The notes under the pieces: model-generated
The model's database searches: none
The model's input: only the letters and a program-made list of their open reading frames with translations
Told to the model about the DNA's origin: nothing
Part shown: positions 1 to 12,678 of the stretch, piece after piece
Numbering within the stretch: the first letter of the stretch is position 1
Layout of the letters: every line of letters starts with the position of its first letter
Program-made: the position numbers and the translations under genes
NCBI GenBank assembly: GCA_032821775.1
Contig: JAVLRN010000005.1
Span: 1,364,001 to 1,428,000, forward strand
DNA length: 64,000 nt
Direction: 5' to 3'
DNA from: Sanguinoderma infundibulare
Taxonomy: Eukaryota; Basidiomycota; Agaricomycetes; Polyporales; Polyporaceae

Positions 1-1177
1 GCGAGAGCCAGTCGACGGACGTCGCAGGCTTCCCGCGGAGCGCGTAAAGAACTTCGGCGTGGTGAATGAAGAGAATAGACGACCGGTGAAGTATGTAGAG
101 GAGATGGAGGGCCTGGGGAGGTGTAGCAGAGTCGAACGTGGGGGGCGACGGGAGCGAGCGGAGGAGGTTCAGAGAGGTCTCCTCGAAAGCTTGCGCTTGC
201 CGAAGCTGGCCGGCAGTGGCATAGAAAGCAGAGAGGGAAACAAGGGTCGAGACCAGCGTCCGTTGAGCGAGCGGTGATGAGGGAACGGATGAGGGTACAA
301 CGGGCGGTATGGTAGGAAGCGTGGTGTTGTCTCTGCCTTCCACAAGTTGCATCGACCGTGCCCACCATGCCATCGCGTCCTCCGTATCGCCGAGTCTCCT
401 GTTAAGATCGCCGAGCTTCAGCGCGACGCGTGCGGCTTGAATGCCCTTTGCAGAGAGCTGGGCCCAGATGCGCTCGTACTCTGATCGAGCCTCGTCCAAA
501 GCGTTTCGAGTACCCATCCTCTCCACGACATCGGCGCGACAGGAAAGGAGGGCTGTCAGAGTCATGGGATGGAGCTTTCCCTTGGCCTGAGCCTGCTCTG
601 CGATTTCGATGGCGACACGCAAGAACTCCTGGCCATACTCCAAGCTGGCCTCGATAGGTGCGAGGGTAGCACCTTGCCCTTCGCGGCCGGAGAAGGCCTT
701 GGACGCGACGACGTCGGCGTTGGTGCCGGTTCCCCAGTTCAACACTATCCATGCGCTCCTGACCGCGTGTCTCCCCGAGAACCCTAGGCCAGGATCGGTG
801 CCTCCCTTCGGCGAACCCGTCCACTTGGCCGCTTCGAGGTCCCATTCCCACTTCTTCACCTCCTCATCCGTCTCCGGCGAGAGCCCCGAATTCTCCACAT
901 ACATGTGGGCCACCTCAAAAGCGGTCAAGCCGGTAGCACCGAGGAGCACGCATCCAATCGCGGTGAACTTGAGGAACCGCCTGAAGAAGTCCACGGTGAA
1001 CATGGTGTGGGTTGCGAAACTGTCGTTCAAGTACGGCCCCGGGACAGCACCCTTGGGTAAGGGGGATGGGGGTTTACTGTCGCTTGACGCATATCGCCGA
1101 GAGTGTATAGGAGGACGTGGAGAAGCATTGCGAGGAAGACTAGAGGCTATTCGCCGGCGAGCCCTTGAGAGCAGCAT
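1..1177 (-). CDS. Mitochondrial TPR-type protein, Mgr3-like (partial, C-terminus off window)
   Basis: One uninterrupted minus-strand frame runs from an ATG at 1177 to the window edge, so the C-terminus is missing. The N-terminus (MLLSRARRRIASSLPRNAS, then further Arg and Ser up to a RRYASS motif) is a typical matrix-targeting presequence. A hydrophobic segment follows at about residues 65-90 (FLKFTAIGCVLLGATGLTAF). The rest consists of helical pairs typical of tetratricopeptide repeats, for example around LEYGQEFLRVAIEIAEQAQA and KLGDLNRRLGDTEDAMAWWA. A presequence, one membrane span and TPRs in the intermembrane space is the layout of yeast Mgr3, an adaptor of the i-AAA protease Yme1, which is also encoded in this window. 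The Mgr3 assignment is inference; the TPR and mitochondrial calls are firmer. It is divergent from RAD3. Confidence 0.72.
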   Translation of the reverse strand, partial: MLLSRARRRIASSLPRNASPRPPIHSRRYASSDSKPPSPLPKGAVPGPYLNDSFATHTMFTVDFFRRFLKFTAIGCVLLGATGLTAFEVAHMYVENSGLSPETDEEVKKWEWDLEAAKWTGSPKGGTDPGLGFSGRHAVRSAWIVLNWGTGTNADVVASKAFSGREGQGATLAPIEASLEYGQEFLRVAIEIAEQAQAKGKLHPMTLTALLSCRADVVERMGTRNALDEARSEYERIWAQLSAKGIQAARVALKLGDLNRRLGDTEDAMAWWARSMQLVEGRDNTTLPTIPPVVPSSVPSSPLAQRTLVSTLVSLSAFYATAGQLRQAQAFEETSLNLLRSLPSPPTFDSATPPQALHLLYILHRSSILFIHHAEVLYALRGKPATSVDWLS

Positions 1178-1379
1178 GGAGAGCAGCGGCCGTGACGTGC
1201 CTTGGCTGTGACAGGGTGTAACAGCGGTGTGATGTCACCAGCCGAGACTTCACGCGACGCGTCGGTGGTCGGCGTCACACCCGCCTTGCTGTGGACCACG
1301 ACGGCGATCGCGTCCGTCTGCACTCTGGTCAGCACCATCCCACGGAGCGTCCTTTCTGGTCGCCGCCCTCTACCTAGCC
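1178..1379. promoter_or_regulatory. Shared divergent promoter, TPR gene / RAD3
   Basis: Only about 200 bp separates the two start codons, so both promoters must lie here or overlap the genes. The segment holds a perfect 10-bp palindrome CGACGCGTCG containing ACGCGT (1257-1262), the core of the fungal MluI cell-cycle box. It also holds TGACGTG near 1194. Function is inferred only from position and motif. Confidence 0.45.
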
Positions 1380-4300
1380 ATGAAATTCTTTATTGATGAC
1401 CTACCTGTGAGTGTGGATGCCTTGCTATGAGTATGAAGGCCTCAACATGTTGCTTGGTCCAGATAATCTTTCCTTACGACCGAATATATCCTGGTATGTC
1501 ATTCACCACTAAAACGCCTTCGTGTCGCTCAATCCATTGCGGCAGAACAATATGCTTATATGTGTGACTTGAAACGAACTCTTGATGCAACGGTACGAAT
1601 CCGCCTCACGCCTTATTCAGAGCCTAGCACTGAGCTGCGTCGGTTCTCAGGGGCATTGTTTGCTTGAAATGCCGTCCGGGACAGGCAAGACGGTCTCGCT
1701 GCTTTCCCTCATTGTATCTTATCAGCAAGTACGTATCCATGATTTGATTTATGTGCTCCCGGTCCTCATGATTGCCCCCAGTTCTATCCCACAAAGAGGA
1801 AACTAATCTACTGTTCACGAACGGTCCCCGAGATCGAGAAAGCGCTTTCGGAGCTCAAACGCCTAATGGATTACCGTAGAGATTGTGCGGAGACAGATGA
1901 GCAGCAAGAGAAGGAGGGCAACTTCTATGGCATCGGTCTCACGAGCCGAAAGAATCTATGCATTCACCCGGAGGTCAGTTCTCTTGCATTAACATGACGG
2001 ACATCCTTCAGTTCCAAATCTTAGTAGCTTGGTGGGGTCCTACTGACTGAACTGGTTCGTAGGTGTCCAAGGAGAAGAAGGGTAAAGTGGTTGATGCACG
2101 GTGCCGAGACCTCACAAACTCCGCAGTGTGCACGAAAGGTCGCGAAAACCCTGGTTCCGTTGAGCTCTGCGACTGGCATGAGGTTTGTTCACAAACCCGG
2201 AATACGCACGCTTGGCTCACTGTATCCCAGAATCTAGGCCAGCTTGAGCCTGGTAACCTCATTCCGCCAGGGATCTGGACCCTAGCAGACGTCCTGCAGC
2301 ACGGCAGGGACAATAAAATTTGCCCCTACTTCCTGGTCCGCCGGATGGTAAGTTACCGGTGCTTAGGCGGTCTGGTCCATTTAACCCACGGATATCTCAG
2401 ATGCCGTTTGTGGACGTTATCATCTATTCATTCCACTACCTTCTGGATCCCAAGGTTGCAGAGCAGGTGTCAAAAGAGCTCTCGAAAGACGCAATCGTGG
2501 TTTTTGACGAGGCACACAACATAGGTACGGCATATGACGTGTGAATGCTCGTCTCCATGGGGCTAATGCGTCGATAGACAACGTCTGCATAGAATCCTTG
2601 AGTATTGACTTGACAAGGCCAATGCTAGATTCGGCAGCTCGCAGCGTTGTAAAGCTTAGCGACAAAATTGACGAGTTAGTCGCAGTGTCGCTTCCCTTGG
2701 GTTGTAGATGCATGCTGATGGTGCAAACAGGATCAAAAAGACCGATGCTTCTAAGCTACAAGACGAATATGCCAAACTAGTCGAAGGGTTGCAGGAGGCA
2801 AACAGCGATGAAGACTCTTTCGTGTCCAACCCTGGTAAGCATCTGTGGATAAGGGGATATGACGGCCAAAACCTTAGTCGGATATGGCATCAGTGCTCCC
2901 GGAAGACCTGCTCAAGGAAGCGATACCGGGGAACATCCGGAAAGCCGAACATTTCGCTGCCTTCCTCAAGCGTTTTGTCGAATACCTCAAGGTTTACTTT
3001 CCATCTCTCGATCTCGACACAGTTGTCTGATTGACTTTGTGCCCTGCAGACGCGGATGCGTGTTCTTCACGTGGTGGCCGAGACGCCTCTGTCATTCCTC
3101 CAGCACCTGAAGGACATTACGTACATTGAGCGGCGGCCCCTACGGTTGGTGACATGGCGGTATATTTCTGTCATTAAAATGTGTTTCTGATCGACATTGT
3201 CGGCCGCAGCTTCTGCGCGGAGCGCCTGCAGTCACTTGTGCGCACTCTAGAGCTCAGCCGTCTCGACGAGTTCTCGTCGTTGCAGAAGGTGGCAACTTTT
3301 GCGACTCTGGTCGCGACGTACGAGAAGGGTATGCCCACTGCCCAACCTGCGGGATTCGTGCGGTGCTCAAAAGCGTGGCAGGCTTCTTGCTCATCCTAGA
3401 ACCTTTCGAGACGGACAACGCCACCGTTCCAAACCCAATCTTTCATCTTACGTATGTGGTCTCCGGCATTCTTCTCTCCGGCCTCTAACCGCCTTCTGTG
3501 GACCAGGTGTCTCGACCCCGCCATTGCGATCAAACCTGTCTTCGAGCGGTTCAGCACCGTCGTCATTACGTCCGGGACGCTGTCGCCGCTGGACATGTAT
3601 CCGAAGATGTTACAGTTCACCCCTGTCGTCCAGGAAACGTATTCAATGACCCTGACCCGCAACTCGTTTTTGCCACTTGTGAGTTACCGGGTCTCGCTTG
3701 AGCATGTCACGGAAACGAACCATCTCATAAGGGCTCGGTCTTGGGGTGATAGGTCATTACCCGCGGTAGCGATCAAGTTGCCATCAGCTCCCGGTTCGAA
3801 GTCCGGAACGACCCCGCTGTCGTGCGCAACTTCGGCAGCATCCTCATTGAATATTCCAAAATCGTGCCGGACGGCATTGTCGCGTTCTTCCCGAGCTACC
3901 TCTACATGGAAAGCATCGTAGCTGCGTGGAACGACATGGTGAGGTCACCGGTATACGGTTTGTCGAGAGCGTCTTCCCTGACTGCTCCTTCTGGTGCCTC
4001 AGGGAATCTTGAACGAGGTATGGAAGCACAAGCTCATCTTCGTCGAGACGCCAGATGCGAACGAGACGAGCATCGCGCTGGAGAACTACCGGAGGGTAAG
4101 CGCGTGTCCTACACAATGGTTACGTTTTGCCTCTGTGCTCACGCTCGGCAATTACGCTCTCCTCGGCTTCCCATCAGGCATGTGACAATGGCCGCGGGGC
4201 TGTTCTCCTCTCCGTCGCTCGTGGCAAGGTTTCGGAAGGGATCGATTTCGACCACAACTACGGGCGGGCGGTAGTCATGTTCGGGTGCGTGTCGTTCTAG

Positions 4301-4922
4301 CCTGCCACGCGCGCGACGCATCGTGTGCTAACGTGTGAATGCCGTACAGCGTGCCTTATCAGTATACCGAAAGCCGGATTCTCAAGGCACGCTTAGAGTA
4401 TCTTCGAGACGCGTACCGGATACGGGAGTCAGAGTTCCTGGGCTTCGATGCGATGCGGAACGCAGCGCAGTGTGTGGGGCGTGTCCTACGGGGTAAGACC
4501 GACTGGGGGCTGATGGTGTTCGCGGACAAAGTACGTGCCCGTGCGTAGCCTGCGTGGGGTCGCGTGTTGACCTTCGTGCTCTTTGCGCACAGCGTTTCGC
4601 GCGGGCTGACAAACGCGCCAAGTTGCCGCGGTGGATCAACCAGTACATCACGGAGACGGCGTCGAACCTGTCGACGGACATGGCGTTGACGCTGTCGAAG
4701 CAGTTCATGCGGATGATCTCGCAGAACCCGAACGAGAACCAGACGGGGATCTCGCTCTGGACGCTGGCGGACGTCGAGAAGGCGCAGGCGAAGCAGAGGG
4801 AGCTGGCGCTGCAGCAGGAGGTCGAGCGGCGGGACGCGGCGATGGATTTGGACGAGGAGGACGAGTATGGGGACGGGGGGATCGACGACGAGGCGCTGGG
4901 GGCGATCGACTTGGATGTATAG
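1380..4922 (+). CDS. RAD3: TFIIH DNA helicase RAD3/XPD (ERCC2)
   Basis: This is the 5'-3' DNA helicase of TFIIH, required for nucleotide excision repair and structurally for transcription initiation. The first exon reads MKFFIDDLP and continues after an intron with IFPYDRIYP. The Walker A motif (PSGTGKTVS) lies near 1675. The four Fe-S cysteines are present in [21 protein letters not shown] and ICPYFL. The DEAH box (VVFDEAHNI) is near 2505, and motif VI (QCVGRVLRG) is near 4470. The C-terminus is acidic and ends IDLDV before TAG at 4920. The gene has many short introns, and I see no break in its conserved motifs. It is divergent from the TPR gene, and a poorly coding region follows. Confidence 0.95.
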
Positions 4923-6229
4923 ACTGTCTACTTTATACAAGGGGTAAGTGTGGCGATAATATACAGTTCTCGTGCGGGTCGTATGGATCGTCGTGCGGGG
5001 CAGATGGTCTGTGGTGGTATCATGAGCAACGCGCACATTTCGTGTCGACCTGGACGGGCAGACGGTGAGAACGATGGGGGAGCGCAGTGGGGCGACCAAG
5101 ACGGACCTCATGTGTGATGATGCGCTCGGGCTGGCTGGGGGACGCGAACAGGCGGGTAAGCGGCGCGAGGTGGAGAAGGACAGATGGGGGACTCACGTAT
5201 AATATCGTTTACAGCGACAGACGGTGCCGGAGCCTGGGGCGCCGCAGTCTGAGGGATGTGCGGAGGAGATGAAGCAGGCGCGGTCGCGGCAGTCGACGTT
5301 TGTCTCGCCGGTAAACGTCAAGTGACCGCACTGTTTGGCCTTCCATAGGCGCAACTGACGATGGCACATCTGGGGCGATTGGATGTTGATCAGGGGGCGT
5401 CGCGGGCAATCCAGATCTGTGTGGGACGGGGCGAGGACCGAGCGGGCCACTCACCGCGAGCGCTACCGTCGTCGGCGGAGGTAGGCGGAAGCTGGCTGAG
5501 GCTCGCTCGCTCTGAGTGGGAGATTCAGATGTGGGCTGCCCCGCGAGTCCGCGTCCGACGCGGTTTATGTTCACGGCCGCTGATCAGATTCAGGCTTCGC
5601 GCGATTCCGATCGGGCGAATGTAGGTCCAGCCACGAGCCGAGGTGGTTTGCGATGTGCAGATGCGGGGCGCGTGTGCCAGTGCCGGTGGGGGTCTCTGGT
5701 GAAGCCGACGGTGCCCGCGGCTGCCGACCTGGGCCAACGTTGTCGAGATGGCGACGGTAGAGGGGCGGGCTGACTTTGGACCTTGGCGCGGGGTGGGCCG
5801 ACCGTGGAGGGGGGGCTTTTTACGGCCCCGGAGGACGGGTGAGTGTGCATACCCCCTTGCCGTATGTCGACGAACCGGCAAGGGCCTGCGCGAGGGGTGT
5901 GTGCCAGATGACCGCAGCATGTGGTAATACCAATCGATTGCGCGGGGCGGTTCGACGAGCGAGGTGAGTCAAAGGTGAGTTCCTGCTTCCCCGGGCTAAG
6001 GGACGCTGGTAGAACCGCGCTGACGAGACTCGACGAGAACGTCGTTCCTCGAGAACCACGCAGACGGCCTGCAGACATCCACGCCAAGTTCGATTGTGCC
6101 TTCAGATGGAACGAGTGTCGGTCGGATATGAATCACTCTCACGTCCATCCATCCCCCGCGGCCATCCTCCCCCGCGACCCCGGCCACCGCTCCTTCCATC
6201 CTCAACCCAACCTCCTCCATCATCCTAAC
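4923..6229. other. Intergenic, no gene recognised
   Basis: This GC-rich stretch follows RAD3. Only short overlapping open frames on both strands are seen, with no recognisable motif and no consistent splice chain. It presumably includes the RAD3 3' end. Confidence 0.5.
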
Positions 6230-7376
6230 CCTTAACATCCATCTCTTTTGTCCTCATTCACCTCTACGTACCGCCCGCGTTCGGACAATTGCTCTCAACT
6301 TCTAGCCGGCGCGATTCAGAATCCAGCCCGCCCTCCGACCCCTCACATGGTTGGCGAAATATGTCACCCAGTCGGACTCAAGCGGGTCGCCAATGTGGTC
6401 TATCGCTTGGGCAGCAACAATACGCCTTACCGCTCCATCCCAACCGTACACACGCAGAGGCGCTTTCGCCGTGTCGAGGTGACGACGGCTGACTTCAAAA
6501 TCTTACTCCAGACACTAAACCGATACAGCCCCCTGACTACCCCGCTGCATGTGTACACCCCATGGAGTCTTCGCCGCGTCGGAAAGCATCAGTGGCTTCG
6601 GCGATCAATGTCAATGTCTTATCTGCTTTCTGACACCTTACAGTGGCGTCATGACTCTGGTGCCGCTGTGAGGCCGTAGATTTCAGGTCAGGATTGATTG
6701 CACCCTATGGTTTCAGGTTCTATCTCACGCCGATCCCTGCTTCTAGTCAGATACTCCCGCCTGTGTCGCACTGAGCCCCACGGCAGTCGTTGGCAACACA
6801 CTGTGGCTCTACCTTCTCTTCGCCAACCCTGTCTTTGTCAACCGCATTCTTCTTGCGTATGTCTAACATTCCAGCTCCAATGGAGAGTGCCGTCGTCGTT
6901 CCGCGGAATCAGTCGTACAACCCTTGAGTCATCTTCGTCATTGTCCACAGCACCCAAAAGGCAATGGAATTCCTGGTCTGTTTGCTATGCATATCGGCAT
7001 GTTGCTGTCGTGTGCTGACGCAAATATTTCGCCCGTGTAATTTGTTGCAGGACCCCAGATATTTCGTCGCGTCCCTTGTATCTCCGGATGGTTCCGTCGC
7101 ACTCCTCTTTACGAAAGCTTGGAAACATCCCGTACCCTTCCGTGGTTGCCTCGTGTTGAGTGTTCTCATACGATTGTCGAATCCACAGCTGACATACGGA
7201 CCCGTGCCCACTTGCCAATACAAATCCCTGTCGTAATAAGAGGCCCACAGGATGTCGATGACACGTTACTGATGACGAAAATGTACCATTTGCTGCGTCG
7301 TTCCTATACGGGCCAGTGTCGCGACGCGCCTTCACGTGTCCGACGGACTTCAAAGACTGACTTCCAGTTCTCATAG
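6230..7376 (+). other. Unresolved coding-like tracts, possible spliced or decayed gene
   Basis: Several plus-strand tracts look more protein-like than their surroundings but do not join into one ATG-started model. A polar Ser/Arg/Gln-rich tract lies at about 6300-6480. A tract ending MESSPRRKASVASAINVNVL spans about 6511-6645. A hydrophobic, membrane-like tract (GNTLWLYLLFANPVFVNRI) lies at about 6750-6858 and is followed by a GTATGT donor. A last open tract runs from about 7040 to a TAG at 7376. Some implied introns would be too short. It may be a poorly conserved gene with errors or a decaying one. I recognise no family. Confidence 0.2.
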
Positions 7377-8951
7377 CGTATGCCTTACTACCCAAATTTA
7401 TCCCCCGAACTGCCTAACCCAAGTCTCCGTCAGCTCGCCTGACAACATTTCCTTCGTTTTACATCGTCTGCGATGTTCGTGAGACTATGTTTGCCGTCTC
7501 TACAGCGTTCTAACCGTGTTTCTGCCACTTCCACATTTTTGTCCAGCTAGTTTCACGGTCCCCTCCGCAGCAGTAACGGGTGCAGTCCATGGCGACACTT
7601 CCATCAATATACATCCTCGCAACAACAAACCGTGAATGTATAGTTCAGCACAGACTAGACGGATATGGTGACAAACATCACGCGGTAAGTATCCCCTCTG
7701 ACACTCCTGCGCCTTGTCCTTCTATTCCTGCCGCCTTGTCATCCTTCCCCACACCAGCGCATGTCGGAAGTTCGCAAGGATCCCAAACGGTACTTGACTC
7801 GAGGCGTTCACGCTTGTACGTACTTCTGCGCTCGATCCTCTCCCGGAGCGCTATCTGACAGTACGCTATGCACGGCACGGCTCGCGCGTGGCCTCCAGCG
7901 CAGGCTGACAGGCCGGCCTCCTCGTTCCTTCGTACGTGTACGCGGCGGAGCCCCTTCGCGCATTACGCCCAACACACAGAAGCACGCGGACATCCCGTCC
8001 GCCCTGCCATGCCATTGCCAGCCGAAGGTTACCGGCGAATCTCGCACCGCATCGCCCGTGCTCGCTTCTCGCCCGTGTGTGTGTAACCTGCAAGCCGGGC
8101 GTGGATACGTGCGTTCCGACGTTCTCTCTCGCTCTCTCGCCTCCCCTGAGTCTCAAGTCTGCTGCCCCCGCTTCCCCGCGTCGATCGGTGTGGGTGTGGG
8201 CACCGGCGACGGCGGGGCGATGGCGCGCTGTGCAAACCCTGCTCAGATGGCGGTGTCATATGCCCAGAGTCTGCGGCACCACGGCGAAAACCTACGCATT
8301 CCGCCCGCGCACGGGGCCAGATGGACGCGCCCCAAGGGAGATTAAGGTGGTCATGTACAAGTCGGACCGCCCGCACGCCATGCCAGTCCGCGCGTCTCGT
8401 GGGCTGAGGCCCGGGCCAGCGGCGCCCTGCGCAAGATGTAATCTCTCACAAGGATAAGTATGGCTGGGCTCGATGGCTCGATAAGGAGGCCTTGACTTGG
8501 GCCTGGCGTTCTCACCGCCCGCTGGGACCCTTACCCCCTTGGGCGGGATCTCATTGCGTGGCGGCGTGCTCGGACAATCTAGCCAGGAAGCGGAATTTTG
8601 ACGGACATTTCAGGCCCCCTTCTAGCCTCTTTACGGGCGACGTGAACCTTCGCTGAGTTTAGCCATTCTACAGAATGGCTGCGGCCAGTCCGTCTACTGG
8701 ACGGACGGGCGTCCGCGAAGAACCCATGCCAGCGTCGATCTACCATAACCGTGCCTGCGTAGCGCCATATAACAAAGATGCCGGGGGTATGGTTCCCGAA
8801 GCAGCCACTGCGGACCTGACCAGAGCTCGAGAAGAAAGGTGAGCATATTTACAACTTTTCATTAAACCACGCTACGAATAGGAGACGACGTATCCGACCA
8901 AGAGACCCACGAGCGTGTAACGAATATCACATACCAGAAAACATGCCAGTG
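7377..8951. other. Intergenic, no gene recognised
   Basis: This stretch holds overlapping Arg/Pro-rich frames typical of GC-rich non-coding DNA and a possible donor/acceptor pair near 7685-7758. No frame has a recognisable family or a convincing start. It lies between the 3' side of RAD3 and the 3' end of YME1. Confidence 0.45.
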
Positions 8952-10681
8952 CTATGAGGTCCCGTCCTTCTTGAGCCGTGAAAGATCGTCCTTGAGCACC
9001 TCATCTATATTACGAATCGGCTCGCCCCGGATAACCTTTTGCACCTCCTCGGCATCCAACGTTTCGTGCTCGACGAGCGCGCTCGCAAGCTGCCAGGACG
9101 CGATCAAAGCAGCGAGCCAATGCATCAACGGACCATCTCCACGTCAGCATGTGTCCTGAGCATCGCGGGAGATAATGGGAGTACGCACCCGGTGCAGTTC
9201 GTCCGCTTTAGCCTTCAGGAGCGTGGTCACTCGTGACTCTCCTGCCATCAGAAGGCTATCGCGCCACAACGGCGACGAGGACACAATCGGTCAGCCGACG
9301 TATGCCCTGGCCCCCGCATACCACGCCATCGTCATCCCAGGACTGACACATAGCGGTGTACCGCGAATAGGATAGGAGGACGAGCGGGCATCGAAGGTGG
9401 ATCACATGGGGGAGTTACGTACCTCCGGACTTCGTCTTCGATTTCGTCCTTCTTTTTGGGACTGATGGTGTCTTCCCTATCGCTGAGGTAAACGGGGCCA
9501 ATCTTGTGGGAATAACCCCAGTTCTATAGCGGCGAAAAGATGCGCATGAGAACCCGACCAATCCCCACCTTTATCATGAGGCGACAAATTGTCACTTACC
9601 TTAACCATGGCTCGCGCTGTCCTTGTTGCGTGCTGCAAGTCCGAGGACGCACCGCTGGTCACGTTCTCGGGGCCGTAGACTAGAAGTAGAGATGACGTTC
9701 GGAATGACAGTCAGCCATTACACGAGCAAGAAGCAGCACAGGGAAACAACGAACTCAGTTCCTCCGCGACTCGTCCCCCCATGCATACATCGATCTCCGC
9801 GAGGTATTCCTTCAGCGACACGGAGTACCTGTCATCCTTGGGCAACTGGCTAGTCTGTACCATTCACAGAAGGCGTGAGACCTAATCCACCGAGGGAGGA
9901 AGTCGGATAACGTACGATGCCCAAAGCGTGGCCTCGAGGAACACAGGTAACCTTGTGCAGCGGCATGGCACCTTCAGTGTAGAGCGCTACCAGAGCATGT
10001 CCGCCCTAAAACCACGGCGATCAAAACCCCCGTAAAACGAACGTCATGAAGCGAAGACACCGACCTCGTGGTACGCGGTCATTTTCTTGACTTCGTCGCT
10101 AATGAAAGTCGTCTTCCTCTCCGCTCCCATGATGATGCGGTCCTATCGGGGGTGTCATAAGTCGCCGGGTTGACAGTTGAATAGAATCCATTTACCTTTG
10201 CCCATTCAAAATGGTTGAGGGTTACGGACTGTGCGCCTTCACGAGCGGCCTTGACCGCAGCCTGACTGAAGAACCACAAAAAATTAGCGGCGGCCGCGCA
10301 AATTAACGGGAGAACTCACTTCACTAAGTTTTGCAAATCAGCGCCAGAAAACCCAACCGTTCCCCGCGCAAGGATCATGGCATCGACCTCTGTGGAAAGA
10401 ATATTGCCGTGAGAATGATAGGCCGGTGGGTATGTTAGTCAGTCGAATCTACCTGGGCAAGTGGTCACATTCTTCATGTGGTGTTGGAGGATTTGGACAC
10501 GGCCGCGAACGTCAGGAAGAGGGACTGCTACGTGCTTGTCAAAGCGACCGGGTCGCACAAGCGCCCTGACGACGTCATGATGTCAGGTATCGATTAAAAA
10601 CGTAGACATAAGGCAGACATACGGATCCAGGGTTTCTGGGAAGTTGGTAGCGGCGATGATTATGATACCCTCATTCTGCAG

Positions 10682-10714
<33 letters not shown>

Positions 10715-12678
10715 AGTCTGCTTCATGTAGTGCTGGTCACGGCTGGAGCGCTTGCCCCCGATAGCATCAAGCTCGTCAATGAAGATAATTGCTGGCTGTT
10801 TTTTGCGAGCAGTGCCAAAGAGGTCCCGAACACGTTTGGCACCAACCCCAACGAACATCTCGTCGAACTCAGAGCTAAGTGAAGAGGTTAGTCGTTTGAA
10901 GTGAAGTCGAGTATTGAAGTGTCCATACCCAGAGGCAAAGAGGAACGGCACCCCGGCCTCCCCCGCAACGGCTCGTGCAAGCATTGTCTTACCAGTTCCG
11001 GGAGGTCCAGTAAGCAGGACACCCTTAGGAAGCTTCCCGCCAAGGGTACCAAATGACGCGGGGTCCTTCAAGAACTCGACGATTTCTTGAAGTTCCTGAC
11101 AAACGGAGCGTCGAATTAGGCGAGATTAAAGTCTAGAACGTGAGTCGACTTACAGCCTTGGCCTCGTCGACTCCATGAACGTCACTGAACTTGTACGTCT
11201 TCGCTTGGATGGGTTCAAACTCGGCCTGACGTGGGCCTGCCTTGAGGAGCCCGGAGTTCTCGACCCAGATCGACAACACCACGAGGACAACTGGCCGCAA
11301 TGCATGAGAACACAAATGAGAGTGAAGAGTGCAAAGAACTTACAAAATGCCACGAGACCCGCTGAGACTACGAATCGGATGAGCCGCAGGAAAACGGCCC
11401 CTCTCGCTGTTGAGGTAATAGTAGCATCAGCAAAAGAGTCTGAATGGTTTTAGAAAGTTTATCTGGTATTCCAGCTCCAGCGCAAAGCATCCAGAGGTCG
11501 CCTGCAAGCTATTGTCACGGCACACAGGTGTCATACATGATCCGGGGTGAACAGTCTATGTGACGCGACGGCTTAGCAACCAAGCCGCTATCAACCAAGG
11601 TATCGTGCGCATATATGAGAAGTATGTGGAGCCTACTCGGTCAATAATAGGTTTGGGATGATTGGGGCGCAAAGTACGATCATCCTTGGATGACGATTGG
11701 TGCCGAAGACCCGAAGTGCATCGGGGCGAAGGGGTATAAGTCCAAGTAAAAGGCAACTCACGTTCGTTGAGGGTCACGACGATGGGATTGCCATGGACCC
11801 CAGTGCCGCGGCCCAGTGCAGCTCCTAGCGCGTCAAGGTCCGTGTGCGTTGACCGTATCGCCGTTGCCTTCCCGGCCAAGACCTCTTGAGCAGCTTGTTG
11901 ACTAGGCGAGACGGTCGAGGACGTTGACGAGGCGGAATCCAATGAAAGAGTAGAACCAAGTGCCGTGGCGGTGGCATCTGCAGACGCAGGCGTCGTTGAT
12001 GCTGATCCAGACACATCCGAGGCAGGTGCAGCAGGAGACGTGGGAGATGCAGCAGCGAGGAGCGTGTCCCTTCTCCGAACAGCAGACGCGATTGACGATT
12101 CGAGACCAAGGTCGCGCAACGAGGTGAGGTACAGTTTGAATGCCGTCTCCGAACGAAGGAGAGCATGTGCGGGGTTCTATTCGCCATTAGTCGACGCGTC
12201 GGACATAACCGTGGTGGTACTCACGAATTCGCATGTCCTCTCCCATCGCGCGACCACTGTGTTCAAGCCCGGCTTCACCTTCGTGTTCACCAACGCCTCG
12301 AACAGAGCAATCTGCTTCTCCACGTCCTCCGGGTGTGCATCCGCCTCCGCCTCGAGCTTGGAGACGCTGGCCACGACGGCTGGTGGGGGGACTGCACCAG
12401 GTCTTCGGAAGAGAGAGGCCAGTGACAATGGTCGTGACTGGACGAGAACTGGTGCCGCAACAGGAGGCTTATGCAACAATACAAAAGCACGCAAGGAGGA
12501 ATTACATGAAGGAAGGGTTGATAGTGAGCGGAATGGCGGGAGGGAGTGTCGGGGTACGCGAATGGGGGATATTTGGGTGCGGCATACACCCAGTCTAAGG
12601 AACTGTGCGTAACCCGTACTTGGTCAGTCGCCCTCTCAGTCATCGGAAGACCAAGGCACTCACTATTGACATCGACAT
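8952..12678 (-). CDS. YME1: Mitochondrial i-AAA protease YME1 (FtsH family)
   Basis: This is an ATP-dependent zinc metalloprotease of the inner membrane, facing the intermembrane space, where it degrades misfolded and surplus proteins. The AAA module is clear: Walker A (GPPGTGKT) near 11000, Walker B ([14 protein letters not shown]) near 10775, and an [11 protein letters not shown] segment near 10550. The zinc site is HEGGH, split by an intron near 10065. The C-terminus ends [10 protein letters not shown]. The reading frame at 12494 opens with TTG, not ATG. An intron at 12603-12663 joins it in frame to a five-codon first exon starting at ATG 12678. The result ([20 protein letters not shown], then more basic and Ser-rich residues) is a good mitochondrial presequence. 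The first exon is my inference; the family call is firm. Confidence 0.93.

Noticed and set aside
3785..3812. GGTTCGAAGTCC resembling a tRNA B box
   Set aside because: No A box or cloverleaf around it, and it lies in a RAD3 exon with conserved protein sequence.
8686..8712. Short inverted repeat GTCCGTC/GACGGAC
   Set aside because: A 7-bp stem is expected by chance at this GC content; no terminator or RNA-gene context.
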